Part shown: positions 20,973 to 28,732 of the stretch, piece by piece | How the letters are laid out: every line of letters starts with the position of its first letter | How positions within the stretch are numbered: the first letter of the stretch is position 1 | Source of the DNA: Paucisalibacillus algeriensis | Lineage (GTDB): Bacteria > Bacillota > Bacilli > Bacillales > Amphibacillaceae | Direction of reading: 5' to 3' | Length of the DNA stretch: 64,000 nt | NCBI RefSeq assembly: GCF_000577245.1 | Contig: NZ_CBYO010000005.1 | Location: 248,001 to 312,000 of the forward strand | Notes under the pieces: model-generated | What the model was told of the DNA's origin: nothing | The model's database searches: none | What the model saw: the letters and a program-made list of their open reading frames with translations, nothing else | Position numbers and translations under genes: made by a program

Positions 20973-21213
20973 TATCAGATCGGTGAGGTAGAGGCGCAAA
21001 TTAGATTAGTACTCAATATGAGGATGACAACTGTGATTATTGATGAAAGGCTTGTTTGCCGAAGCGTAATAAGGGTCAAACTTATTACTTGCTGGGGTGT
21101 CTTTGAATAAAAGGCACACTGTCATGCTAACGTGCATGGAGGACTACAGATCGAGATGGAGGATAACGTATATGCATAAGCAATGATAGGTTATTTTCTA
21201 TCGTTGCTTTTTT
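20973..21213 (+). ncRNA. Lysine riboswitch (L-box) with terminator
   Basis: Ordered L-box blocks are present: GGTGAGGTAGAGGCGC, then GATGAAAGGCTTG, TTTGCCGAAGCG, CTTGCTGGGGTG, AGGCACACTGTCATG, and CATGGAGGACTACAGA. The terminator GCAATGATAG paired with CTATCGTTGC, then six T, is at 21180-21213. In this class lysine binding stabilises termination. The riboswitch lies directly before the NhaC-type gene, so that gene is expected to respond to lysine shortage. Confidence 0.95.
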
Positions 21214-21294
21214 GTGTGGAAAAAAATCTTTTTTCTCATAAGCGTATCTCCATGAACGGACGGCATAAACTAAAACAACAATGGAGGTAGTGTT

Positions 21295-22827
21295 ATGGAA
21301 GGAACAATATTTTCACTAATCCCGGCAATTATTATGTTAGTATTAGTTTTACTTACAAGAAAGGTATTACTTTCTTTAGGAATTGGAATTGTTGTTGGGG
21401 CATTATTTATTCATGATTATAATATGTTAAACAGTATTAGAGAAATATGGAATGTGTTTTATGGGATTTTTGTTTCAGATGGATCTCTAAATATGGGACA
21501 GATTCAACTAATCGGTTTCTTGTTATTATTGGGAATAATGACTGCTTTTCTACAAGCTTCAGGTGGAAGTAAGGCATTTGGAGACTGGATGATTTCTAAA
21601 ATTAAAACCCGTCGAGGAGCCCATCTTATGGCACCAATCTTTGGAATTGTGATTTTCATTGATGATTATTTTAATGCTTTAGCGGTAGGGCAAATTGCAA
21701 GACCAATTACAGATCGCTACAACACTTCTCGTGCTAAATTAGCGTACTTTATTGATTCGACTTCAGCACCTGTAACGGTTATTTCACCTGTGTCAAGTTG
21801 GGGTGCATATTTAATTGGTGTAGTTGGGGCTTTAGTTACAATGATTGGTCTTAAACCATTAGAAGCTTTTGTTCAAATGATACCGTTCAACTTTTATGCC
21901 TTAGGTGCCATTTTGCTCGTGTTTTTAGTTGCGTTCTTTAATATAAATATAGGACCAATGAAAAAACACGAAACTATAGCAGTTGAAACTGGTGAAGTAA
22001 TTCCTAAAGATAAAACGGTACCAGGGGATTTATCCAATTCATTTGAACCTAGTAAGAATGGTAGAGTATTTCACTTAGTAGTACCAATTATTGTATTATT
22101 ATTAACAACTGTTGGTTTAATGCTCGTTACTGGTGCACATGCGAGCGGTGAAACCGTAACATTGTTATCCATATTTGAGAATACGAATGTTAACTTCTCC
22201 CTATTTTATGGTGGTATAGCAGCAGTAATTGTAGCATTAATCTTATATCTTGTTCAAAAGAACCATGATGTAAAAACTAGTCTTGTGTTTGTGGAAGGTA
22301 TTAAAGCAATGCTACCAGCTATATATATCTTAATATTAGCTTGGATGATTGGCTCAATCATTTCTACCCTACAAACTGGTGAATATTTAGCACAAGTAGT
22401 AGAAAACACCAATATAAGCTCTGGTATATTACCAGTCATATTCTTTGTTATTTCTGGCTTTATGGCGTTAGCAACAGGTACTTCTTGGGGAACATTTGGT
22501 ATTATGCTCCCAATCGCAGCAAATATTATGTCAATTGCTGATCCATCATTAATTATTCCTTCACTTGCTGCAGTATTGGCTGGTGCTGTATTTGGAGACC
22601 ATGTATCACCTATTTCTGATACGACAGTTCTATCATCTACTGGAGCAGGCGCAAATCATATTGATCACGTTTTAACTCAACTTCCTTATGCTCTAATAGT
22701 AGCGATTGCTTCATCTGTAGGATATCTATTAGTAGGGTTAACGAATTCATTACTATTCGGTTTAGCAGCAACATTCCTTTTGATTATAGCAATTGCTTTT
22801 GTTGCTCATAAGTCAAATAAAAACTAA
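21295..22827 (+). CDS. lysW: NhaC-family antiporter-like lysine transporter LysW
   Basis: A 510-residue membrane protein of the NhaC Na+/H+ antiporter superfamily with 10-12 hydrophobic segments. Family blocks include FGIVIFIDDYFNAL, APVTVISPVSSWGA and TGTSWGTFGIMLPIA. The sequence alone would suggest a sodium/proton or malate/lactate-type antiporter. The lysine riboswitch directly upstream fits the LysW group, NhaC-type proteins predicted as lysine transporters because they occur under L-box control. I therefore infer lysine uptake (or lysine exchange). Substrate is not proved. Start ATG after ATGGAGGTAGTGTT. Confidence 0.85.
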   Translation: MEGTIFSLIPAIIMLVLVLLTRKVLLSLGIGIVVGALFIHDYNMLNSIREIWNVFYGIFVSDGSLNMGQIQLIGFLLLLGIMTAFLQASGGSKAFGDWMISKIKTRRGAHLMAPIFGIVIFIDDYFNALAVGQIARPITDRYNTSRAKLAYFIDSTSAPVTVISPVSSWGAYLIGVVGALVTMIGLKPLEAFVQMIPFNFYALGAILLVFLVAFFNINIGPMKKHETIAVETGEVIPKDKTVPGDLSNSFEPSKNGRVFHLVVPIIVLLLTTVGLMLVTGAHASGETVTLLSIFENTNVNFSLFYGGIAAVIVALILYLVQKNHDVKTSLVFVEGIKAMLPAIYILILAWMIGSIISTLQTGEYLAQVVENTNISSGILPVIFFVISGFMALATGTSWGTFGIMLPIAANIMSIADPSLIIPSLAAVLAGAVFGDHVSPISDTTVLSSTGAGANHIDHVLTQLPYALIVAIASSVGYLLVGLTNSLLFGLAATFLLIIAIAFVAHKSNKN

Positions 22828-22845
22828 ATAATTCTCATTAGTAGT

Positions 22846-22907
22846 AGGGTCTGATTCTTATTGTTACAACAATAAATGTTGTGAAATTAAGGTCAGACCC
22901 TTCTTTC
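22846..22907 (+). terminator. Terminator after lysW; hairpin with GGTCAGACCC-type ends
   Basis: AGGGTCTGA pairs with TCAGACCCT over a 40-nt insert that itself contains TTGTTACAAC and ATGTTGTGAAATT. TTCTTTC follows. The same type of ends recurs at 26893 and in looser form at 39670, so it may be a dispersed repeat that acts as a terminator. Confidence 0.65.
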
Positions 22908-22950
22908 TAGTATAAAGATTCTATATTTACAAAAGAATCTAAAAAATGCT

Positions 22951-22979
22951 TTGACATAAGAAAAAAGTACCGGTATAAT
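22951..22979 (+). promoter_or_regulatory. Consensus SigA promoter of the SNF transporter
   Basis: Perfect TTGACA at 22951 and perfect TATAAT at 22974 with a 17-bp spacer. Confidence 0.85.
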
Positions 22980-22989
22980 ACAGACAAGT

Positions 22990-23085
22990 TCAGTAATTTC
23001 AGAAAACTATGTTAATATAGAATACTTCTGAAGTTACGAAATAAAAGGCTTATTTCCATTTTACATAGTGGAATAAGGAAAATAA
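22990..23085 (+). ncRNA. Structured 5' leader of the SNF transporter
   Basis: The leader of about 115 nt contains two hairpins. The first pairs GTAATTTCAGAA with TTCTGAAGTTAC across about 20 nt. The second pairs CTTATTTCC with GGAATAAG across 12 nt and stops just before the ribosome site AGGAGGAGG. Neither has a following T tract, so it is not a plain terminator. It matches no riboswitch class I recognise, and T-box signatures are absent. Confidence 0.4.
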
Positions 23086-23102
23086 TAGGAGGAGGTCTTT
23101 TA

Positions 23103-24638
23103 ATGGAAACACGTTCTCAGTGGGGAACAAGAGCAGGTTTTATTTTGGCTGCAGTGGGATCAGCTATCGGTCTAGGTAACATTTGGCGATTTCCTGCTGT
23201 AGCCTATGAAAATGGAGGAGGTGCCTTCCTAATCCCATATTTATTTGCATTGTTAACTGCAGGGATTCCAATTCTAATTTTGGAATTTACTATGGGGCAT
23301 AAATATCGTGGTTCTGCACCGTTATCCTATAGGCGAATGAATAAGAAAACGGAATTTATAGGTTGGTGGGCAGTTTTAGTTGCTTTTGTAATTTCAACCT
23401 ATTATTCAGTAATTATTGCCTGGGCAATGTCATATTCAGTATTTTCTTTTAAATTGAATTGGGGAGAGGATACTGGTGGATTTCTCTTCGGTGATTATTT
23501 AAAACTAGCGGAGAATCCTGGTGAGGTTGGCAGCTTTGTACCTGGAGTACTGATTCCACTTATTCTTGTATGGGTAATTGTTCTAGGTATTTTATTTAAA
23601 GGTGTAAAAAAGGGTATTGAAATCGCGAATCGTATTTTTATTCCAGCATTGGTAGTTATTTTCCTTATTATTGTTATTCGTGCAATTACTCTACCTGGAG
23701 CAATCGATGGATTAGAAGCATTCTTTACTCCAGATTTTAGTAAAATCTTAGATCCTGATGTATGGGTTGCAGCCTATGGACAAATTTTCTTTAGCTTGTC
23801 TATTGCTTTTGCGATTATGATTACGTATTCGAGTTATCTTCCTAAAAAGTCGGATATTACAAACAATGCATTTATTACTGGTTTTGGTAATTCCAGTTTT
23901 GAGATACTAGCAGGTATTGGAGTATTTGGTATTTTGGGTTATATGGCAGGGCAAGTAGGTGAACCAGTTAGTGAAGTAGTAGATGCTGGTGTTGCATTAG
24001 CGTTTGTTGTATTCCCAGAAATTATTAATCAATTTCCTGGGTTGAATGCGTTATTTGGCTTCCTTTTCTTTGCGTCATTAGTGTTAGCCGGATTGACCTC
24101 TTTAATGTCGATCACAGAAACTTATGTAGCTGGTCTAATGGATAAATTTAAGATTTCTCGTGGCAAAGCTGTACTATTCGGTGGTGGAGTTGCCGCATTA
24201 ATTTCACTATTATTTGCTACTCAGGGAGGTCTATACTTCCTAGACGCAGCAGATTATTTCATTAACCAATTTGGAGTAGCTCTATTAGGTTTAGTAGAGG
24301 TAGTATTAATCGCTTGGATTTTAAGAGAAGTTAAGAATCTTAAAGATCATGCAAATGAAATTTCGGATATTAAGTTAGGTGCTTGGTGGACAATTAGTTT
24401 ATCCTTTATTACTCCAGTTGTTCTTGGATATATGATGTATGGATTGTTAAAGCAAAACATATTGAGACAATTTGATAATCCAACCGGTAACTACGAAGGA
24501 TACCCAGATGTATTTATTCTGTGGGGTGGCTGGGCAGTAGCTATTGGAGCATTAGTAGTAGGTATTATCATGGCTATTACAAAATGGAAGAAACCTTCAG
24601 TAGAAGATGAAGAGTCTTACAAGAAGGAGGCACAATAA
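23103..24638 (+). CDS. Sodium-dependent SNF (NSS)-family amino acid symporter
   Basis: A 511-residue transporter of the neurotransmitter:sodium symporter family (LeuT fold), with 11-12 transmembrane helices. The N-terminal sodium-site motif is AAVGSAIGLGNIWRFP, followed by NGGGAFLIPY. Helix 6 reads GQIFFSLSIAFAIMITYSSY. It uses the sodium gradient to import an amino acid. The small subunit next to it is of the MetS type, whose partners in Corynebacterium import methionine and alanine, so a neutral amino acid is a reasonable guess. Start ATG behind AGGAGGAGGTC. Confidence 0.92.
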   Translation: METRSQWGTRAGFILAAVGSAIGLGNIWRFPAVAYENGGGAFLIPYLFALLTAGIPILILEFTMGHKYRGSAPLSYRRMNKKTEFIGWWAVLVAFVISTYYSVIIAWAMSYSVFSFKLNWGEDTGGFLFGDYLKLAENPGEVGSFVPGVLIPLILVWVIVLGILFKGVKKGIEIANRIFIPALVVIFLIIVIRAITLPGAIDGLEAFFTPDFSKILDPDVWVAAYGQIFFSLSIAFAIMITYSSYLPKKSDITNNAFITGFGNSSFEILAGIGVFGILGYMAGQVGEPVSEVVDAGVALAFVVFPEIINQFPGLNALFGFLFFASLVLAGLTSLMSITETYVAGLMDKFKISRGKAVLFGGGVAALISLLFATQGGLYFLDAADYFINQFGVALLGLVEVVLIAWILREVKNLKDHANEISDIKLGAWWTISLSFITPVVLGYMMYGLLKQNILRQFDNPTGNYEGYPDVFILWGGWAVAIGALVVGIIMAITKWKKPSVEDEESYKKEAQ

Positions 24639-24639
24639 G

Positions 24640-24741
24640 ATGGCCTGGGTCTTTTTTATGATACTTTCTATTGTAATTGTATGGGGAGGTTTAGCAGCTA
24701 GTATTTGGTGGGCTGTTAAAAAAGCAAAAGAAGCAAATTAA
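24640..24741 (+). CDS. MetS-like small subunit of the SNF transporter
   Basis: A 33-residue protein: M-A-W-V-F-F, then one hydrophobic helix (ILSIVIVWGGLAASIWW), then a lysine-rich tail. It starts 1 bp after the symporter stop. Its ribosome site AAGGAGG lies in the end of the symporter gene. Short single-helix proteins with VWGG and a basic tail following SNF transporters are known as the MetS family of small subunits and are needed for activity in the studied case. The gene is easily missed because of its length. The match of topology, motif and position makes it credible. Confidence 0.82.
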   Translation: MAWVFFMILSIVIVWGGLAASIWWAVKKAKEAN

Positions 24742-24748
24742 CAAGAGA

Positions 24749-24785
24749 GACTGTCTTAGAATTATCTAGGACAGTCCTTTTTCAT
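24749..24785 (+). terminator. Terminator after the SNF operon
   Basis: GACTGTCTTAG and CTAGGACAGTC pair across 6 nt, followed by CTTTTTC. Confidence 0.85.
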
Positions 24786-24786
24786 T

Positions 24787-25755
24787 TTATTTTTTATTTT
24801 TAGCCATTCTTTCCCATTTACTTAAATATGGGTACGGGTCAAATGACCATTCACTATATCCATTATCCTTATACATTCCATAATGTAAATGAGGTGGAAA
24901 CTTTCCAGAAGTTCCTGGTGGTCCATATCCTGATGAACCAACACTACCTAATACATCACCTGGTTTTACGATTTGTCCAACTTTAATTCCATCTTTATAG
25001 CCACTTAAATGTGCGTAATAATGGTAAATATTAAAGATATCACGAATACCTATTCTCCATCCGCCGTACAAGTTCCACCCCTTTAGTTCTACTACTCCAT
25101 AAGTCGTGGAATGCACTGGTGTACCATAATCTGCAAATATATCTGTTCCTTCGTGAATTCGATTTCCACCAAATCCCCTACGGTCTCCCCAGGTATTTCG
25201 GTAGCTATAATTATAATTTATGGCAACAGGGAAATCACGATCGGTTAAATTTATATGATTAAATTTCTTAAATACTAGCGCTGTATTTTTAATCGTTTGA
25301 ACGGTTAAATCTCTTTTGTAGTAATTCCATAAAGCTATTTTAAAGTCTTCTTCAGAATGACCATATTCCTTAATAATAGAAGCCATCGTATATAGTATAT
25401 CTTCGCCATTTTCCGGGTCAGCTTTATGATCTCCATTCCCATCCCTACCTTTACCATTGAAAATCCCAATCATATCGGTGTCCGTGGAGCTATTCCCAGC
25501 ACCAAACCAAATCTCTGTTGGAATTCTAATTGATATTACTTGATCTTCTTCCAGATCCTTATATATTTGCCTCTCGTATTGGTCCACTGCAGCAATATAA
25601 TACCAAGGTATTTCAGTAATGGCTTCGGTTTTTTTATAAAGCGCCATTCGTTTATCATATATGCTATCTTCCTTTTCTTCAGCATTTGCAATAATTGGAA
25701 GAAAACATAAGATGGTCATTAATAACAGGAACGATAGATAGCTTCTATAATACAT
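24787..25755 (-). CDS. lytH: LytH, spore cortex L-Ala-D-Glu endopeptidase (M23)
   Basis: A 322-residue exported M23 metallopeptidase. The N terminus is a signal peptide (YLSFLLLMTILCFLPIIANA). The middle part (about 50-170) is a helical region common to LytH. The C-terminal LytM/M23 domain has the zinc motif HEGTDIFADYG and HLHYGMY. In B. subtilis LytH (YunA) is made under SigK and trims cortex peptide side chains to single L-alanine. I placed the start at 25755 behind GAGAGGTGAATAGA and discarded a longer in-frame reading that runs into the upstream repeat. It lies near yunB but is inverted relative to the transporter genes. Confidence 0.9.
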   Translation of the reverse strand: MYYRSYLSFLLLMTILCFLPIIANAEEKEDSIYDKRMALYKKTEAITEIPWYYIAAVDQYERQIYKDLEEDQVISIRIPTEIWFGAGNSSTDTDMIGIFNGKGRDGNGDHKADPENGEDILYTMASIIKEYGHSEEDFKIALWNYYKRDLTVQTIKNTALVFKKFNHINLTDRDFPVAINYNYSYRNTWGDRRGFGGNRIHEGTDIFADYGTPVHSTTYGVVELKGWNLYGGWRIGIRDIFNIYHYYAHLSGYKDGIKVGQIVKPGDVLGSVGSSGYGPPGTSGKFPPHLHYGMYKDNGYSEWSFDPYPYLSKWERMAKNKK

Positions 25756-25773
25756 TCTATTCACCTCTCTTTC

Positions 25774-25832
25774 GGCAGATTGGGAATAAGAACAAACACT
25801 TCCCAACCTGCATAAGTACGAGTTTTTCATCC
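25774..25832. repeat. Intergenic hairpin repeat, copy C (short form)
   Basis: GGCAGATTGGGAATAAG pairs its GGGAA part with TTCCCAA, then continues CCTGCATAAG and GAGTTTTTC. Compared with copies at 52718 and 58945 it keeps the first hairpin and both outer ends but lacks the AACTAACACATTCG inverted pair between them. It lies between yutC and lytH. Confidence 0.6.
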
Positions 25833-25892
25833 AACTAAAGCAAAAAAGTTTTCCTTACTTAAAAGATGAGATTGAACTAACTAAAATGACAG

Positions 25893-26465
25893 TTAGTCCG
25901 CCATTTCTTCTTGGCTATTTTCCATCCCTTGTGGTGATTTTTTCATTTGTGAAATAATTTGATCTAATGTATTGTCATATTCTTTATTTTGAGTTGATGA
26001 GTTATGCAAGCTTTGAATATCCTGAATTAATGTTTCATTATCAGATACGTATATATGATAAAAGCGAGGCATAACAGAGGCAGCTGTCTTACTAGCGATA
26101 TCTGCCGCGATATTTTGGTCAAGCTCTTCGTTACGGTCATATGCAATTAGCACTTCTTCATCGGTTACTAATGTTGCAACTCGATTGAAACCTTCATTTC
26201 TTAGAATTATTCTTGCAATCATATCAGCCATTTGAACTCGATCAATGGTTGCCGCATGATGTTCTTCTGTGTCTTGATTTAGTTGATCCCTAGTATAATT
26301 AACATAGCCTAATTTGTCATTCAGATTCGATGTGTTTTGGATCTTGTTTTCTCGATTTGGATCTAGTTGGTCCATGATTTGCTCTTGTTCTCCTGAAGAA
26401 TTATCTGTTTGAGCACATGCTGTTAAAACTAATCCCAGGACTAGGATGCTTAATATTCTATTCAT
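25893..26465 (-). CDS. yutC: YhcN/YlaJ-family sporulation lipoprotein (YutC)
   Basis: A 190-residue lipoprotein with signal peptide MNRILSILVLGLVLTAC, the Cys being lipidated. The mature part holds the family pattern AATIDRVQMADMIARIILRNEGFNRVATLVTDEEVLIAY, here seen as ADMIARII and VATLVTDEEVLIAY. It ends in a charged tail. Related proteins (YhcN, YlaJ) are on the spore inner membrane. Start at 26465 chosen because AGGAGGAATAAGGAA precedes it. In B. subtilis lipA lies between this gene and lytH; here only a repeat is found there. Confidence 0.82.
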   Translation of the reverse strand: MNRILSILVLGLVLTACAQTDNSSGEQEQIMDQLDPNRENKIQNTSNLNDKLGYVNYTRDQLNQDTEEHHAATIDRVQMADMIARIILRNEGFNRVATLVTDEEVLIAYDRNEELDQNIAADIASKTAASVMPRFYHIYVSDNETLIQDIQSLHNSSTQNKEYDNTLDQIISQMKKSPQGMENSQEEMAD

Positions 26466-26607
26466 TTCCTTATTCCTCCTAATTAGTTGCAAAATACGTT
26501 AGTACTAGTTTGTAGTAAACATGAGAAATCATGCGCTAAAAAATCAGAATAGCTGATATTGGTAAAAGTATGGTAAACTATAAACAACGTATGAGGGGTG
26601 AGTTTTG

Positions 26608-26880
26608 GTGATAGAACTATTTGGAAAAAAATACGAGTTAATTGAAAATGTTAAAGACGGTTTTCAACAAAAAGCCCTAGAGGACCGATATTCAGATATT
26701 TTAAAGAAATATGATTTTATTGTTGGTGACTGGGGATATGAGCAGCTACGGCTAAGAGGGTTTTACCATGATCATAATTCCAAGGCTTCAGAAGATTCGA
26801 GAATTAGTACACTTGATGATTATATTTATGAATATTGTAATTTTGGTTGTGCTTATTTTGTCATACAAAAAAAGGATTAA
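26608..26880 (+). CDS. yutD: YutD family protein
   Basis: A 90-residue YutD-like protein with the family blocks DRYSDILKKYDFIVGDWGYEQLRLRGFY (seen as YDFIVGDWGYEQLRL) and the C-terminal EYCNFGCAYFVIQK. Function unknown, small and cytoplasmic. The GTG at 26608 fits the GAGGGGTGAG site better than the TTG one codon earlier. It is convergent with the next gene and followed by a hairpin repeat. Confidence 0.85.
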   Translation: MIELFGKKYELIENVKDGFQQKALEDRYSDILKKYDFIVGDWGYEQLRLRGFYHDHNSKASEDSRISTLDDYIYEYCNFGCAYFVIQKKD

Positions 26881-26892
26881 ATTGTGTAAATC

Positions 26893-26953
26893 GGGACAGA
26901 CCCTAATATGGTTACAGCTATTAGTTAATTTCATTGTTGGGTGTCTGTCCCCT
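26893..26953. repeat. Hairpin with GGGACAGACCC ends
   Basis: GGGACAGAC pairs with GTCTGTCCC over a 40-nt insert with GGTTACAGC and TTAATTTCATTGTTG. The insert resembles the reverse complement of that at 22846. It lies between two convergent genes and may serve as a terminator for both, although no T tract follows on the plus strand. Confidence 0.55.
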
Positions 26954-26964
26954 GTTGTACTAAC

Positions 26965-27246
26965 CTATTCTTCCTGTTCAGGTGTCACATCATCTGGATG
27001 ATCATGAATAGGATGTGCCCCGTCAATTTGCCTTGGAAGATCTTCGTGCAATTCCTTATAAGGATATACAAATGCGCTCTGTCTCCTTTGATCATCTTCC
27101 CATGGTGTTGATTTACTTTCCACAGGTTCCTCCTTATTAATGCTAGAGCCAAATGGTCCTTCCGGAAATTCCTCGGGTATTAGATAATTTTTTTGATTAC
27201 GTACATTTGAAAAATCGGAGAACTGTTTCTTATCATCTTTGCCCAT
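26965..27246 (-). CDS. Small conserved acidic/proline-rich protein, unknown
   Basis: A 93-residue protein, hydrophilic, rich in Pro, Glu and Asp, with no predicted membrane segment. It starts MGKDDKKQFSDFSNV and contains PEEFPEGPFGS, STPWEDDQR and DLPRQIDGAHP. I recognise the pattern from bacillar genomes, where it is annotated only as a cytosolic protein. No function can be given. The ATG at 27246 has AAAGGG 9 bp upstream; a TTG three codons earlier is also possible. Confidence 0.7.
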   Translation of the reverse strand: MGKDDKKQFSDFSNVRNQKNYLIPEEFPEGPFGSSINKEEPVESKSTPWEDDQRRQSAFVYPYKELHEDLPRQIDGAHPIHDHPDDVTPEQEE

Positions 27247-27481
27247 AATCCTCAACCCTTTCTACAAGATAGCGGTGTATATTAATTGTTCCAACCTGCG
27301 TTCAGACCGACCGAGTATTCTCCCCTTAGCATGAACACCAAGTTTTCTAATCTTTATCTTTTCCGTTACATGAGTATATTACTATTCCATATGTTGGTTT
27401 TGAATCGTATTTGAGTTAATTCATTCTTGTCCCCTTTTTGTGATATGATAAGGATGTTAGAAGTGAATTGGGGGTATATAC

Positions 27482-27919
27482 ATGTATTTTGTGGACAGAA
27501 AAAAAGTGGAAGCTACATTACAATTTGTTGATACATTATTAAATGAATATAAAAAATTAAAAGTGCAATCATCTCATGAAAAGTTTGCCTTAGAAAGGTT
27601 GTCACAATTACTAATTGAATCTGTTATTGATGTTGGTAATATGATGATTGATGGATTTATTATGCGTGATCCAGGTAGTTACGAGGATATCATTGATATA
27701 TTAGAGGATGAAAGAGTTCTTCCTAATACTGAGAGTAACGCCTATAAAGAGGTTATAGGACTTCGTAAAATGCTCGTGAAGGATTACTTACATATTAATC
27801 ATGATAAATTAAACCAAATAATAAATGAAAACTACGCAGTTTTAGAGCAATTTACAACTCGTATTCGTGAGTATCTAAATAATGAAATCGGAGTAGCGAA
27901 CGCATTTACTAAGGAATAA
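27482..27919 (+). CDS. yutE: YutE, DUF86/HEPN-domain protein
   Basis: A 145-residue all-helical protein of the DUF86 (HepT-like HEPN) family. The usual RNase motif is R-x4-H within RNxxVHxY. Here the site reads RKMLVKDYLHI, with Lys in place of the His, so it may lack nuclease activity. No MNT nucleotidyltransferase antitoxin gene stands beside it, unlike true HepT-MntA toxin pairs. ATG start behind TTGGGGGTATATAC. It is 12 bp upstream of yutF and likely cotranscribed. Confidence 0.85.
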   Translation: MYFVDRKKVEATLQFVDTLLNEYKKLKVQSSHEKFALERLSQLLIESVIDVGNMMIDGFIMRDPGSYEDIIDILEDERVLPNTESNAYKEVIGLRKMLVKDYLHINHDKLNQIINENYAVLEQFTTRIREYLNNEIGVANAFTKE

Positions 27920-27931
27920 GGAGTACTTAAT

Positions 27932-28708
27932 TTGAAGAAATATAAAGGTTATTTAATTGATTTAGATGGTACGGTATACCGTGGAAACGAAGTAATCGAG
28001 GATGCGCCTACTTTTATCCAGGAATTAAAACGTAAAGATTTTTCGTATTTGTTTTTAACGAATAACTCATCTAAAACACAGGAACAAGTCTCTGAAAAGT
28101 TGACAAGGTTAGGAATTGATGCCAAGCCAGAAGATGTCTTTACAACTAGCATGGCAACCGCAAAATACATCAAGCAGAATTACCCTGATGCGCGATGTTA
28201 CTGTATCGGGGAAGAGGGATTGTTAGATGCTTTTGAGCGTGAAGGCATTAAGGTTACCGACGAAGTTAATTGTGATGTAGTAGTTATTGGAATTGATCGG
28301 GATATCACTTATGAAAAGTTGGCCAAAGCCTGTCTTGCGGTCCGGGGGGGTGCTGCTTTCATCTCGACTAACAGTGATATAGCACTTCCTACTGAACGTG
28401 GTTTCCTTCCTGGAAATGGGGCACTCACATCCGTTATTTCAGTTAGTACGGGGGTAATGCCAACGTTTATCGGTAAACCAGAATCTATTATTGTAAAAGA
28501 AGCACTAGAAGTACTTGGTACAGATCCAAACGATACTATCTTGGTTGGGGATAATTACAATACCGATATCCGAGCAGGTATTAATTCGGGATTAGACACA
28601 TTATTGGTCTTTACTGGTGTAACTCGATTTGAAGAGTACGAAATATTACCTGTAAAGCCAACATATTTTATACAAAACTTATGTGAATGGACACAAAAAA
28701 TAGAGTAA
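27932..28708 (+). CDS. yutF: YutF, HAD-IIA family sugar/nucleotide phosphatase
   Basis: A 258-residue HAD phosphatase of the NagD/AraL-like IIA subclass. Motif I is LIDLDGTVYRGNE with nucleophile Asp near residue 10, motif II is LTNNSSK, and motif IV is ILVGDNYNTDIRAG. The C2a cap inserted between motifs II and III is present. It hydrolyses phosphate esters, with relatives acting on p-nitrophenyl phosphate, nucleotides or sugar phosphates; the real substrate is unknown. TTG start behind AAGGAGTACTTAAT. Its stop lies in a terminator shared with yutG. Confidence 0.92.
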   Translation: MKKYKGYLIDLDGTVYRGNEVIEDAPTFIQELKRKDFSYLFLTNNSSKTQEQVSEKLTRLGIDAKPEDVFTTSMATAKYIKQNYPDARCYCIGEEGLLDAFEREGIKVTDEVNCDVVVIGIDRDITYEKLAKACLAVRGGAAFISTNSDIALPTERGFLPGNGALTSVISVSTGVMPTFIGKPESIIVKEALEVLGTDPNDTILVGDNYNTDIRAGINSGLDTLLVFTGVTRFEEYEILPVKPTYFIQNLCEWTQKIE

Positions 28709-28732
28709 AGGGGGCTCCCTTTACTCTATTTT
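28702..28732. terminator. Bidirectional terminator between yutF and yutG
   Basis: AGAGTAAAGGG and CCCTTTACTCT pair across GGCT; T-rich flanks on both sides. It overlaps both stop codons. Confidence 0.8.

Noticed and set aside
22980-23102. T-box leader for the SNF transporter
   Set aside because: No AGGGTGGNACCGCG-type antiterminator sequence and no terminator.
26768-27001. Plus-strand frame overlapping the end of yutD
   Set aside because: Shifted reading of yutD continuing through the hairpin repeat; low-complexity composition.
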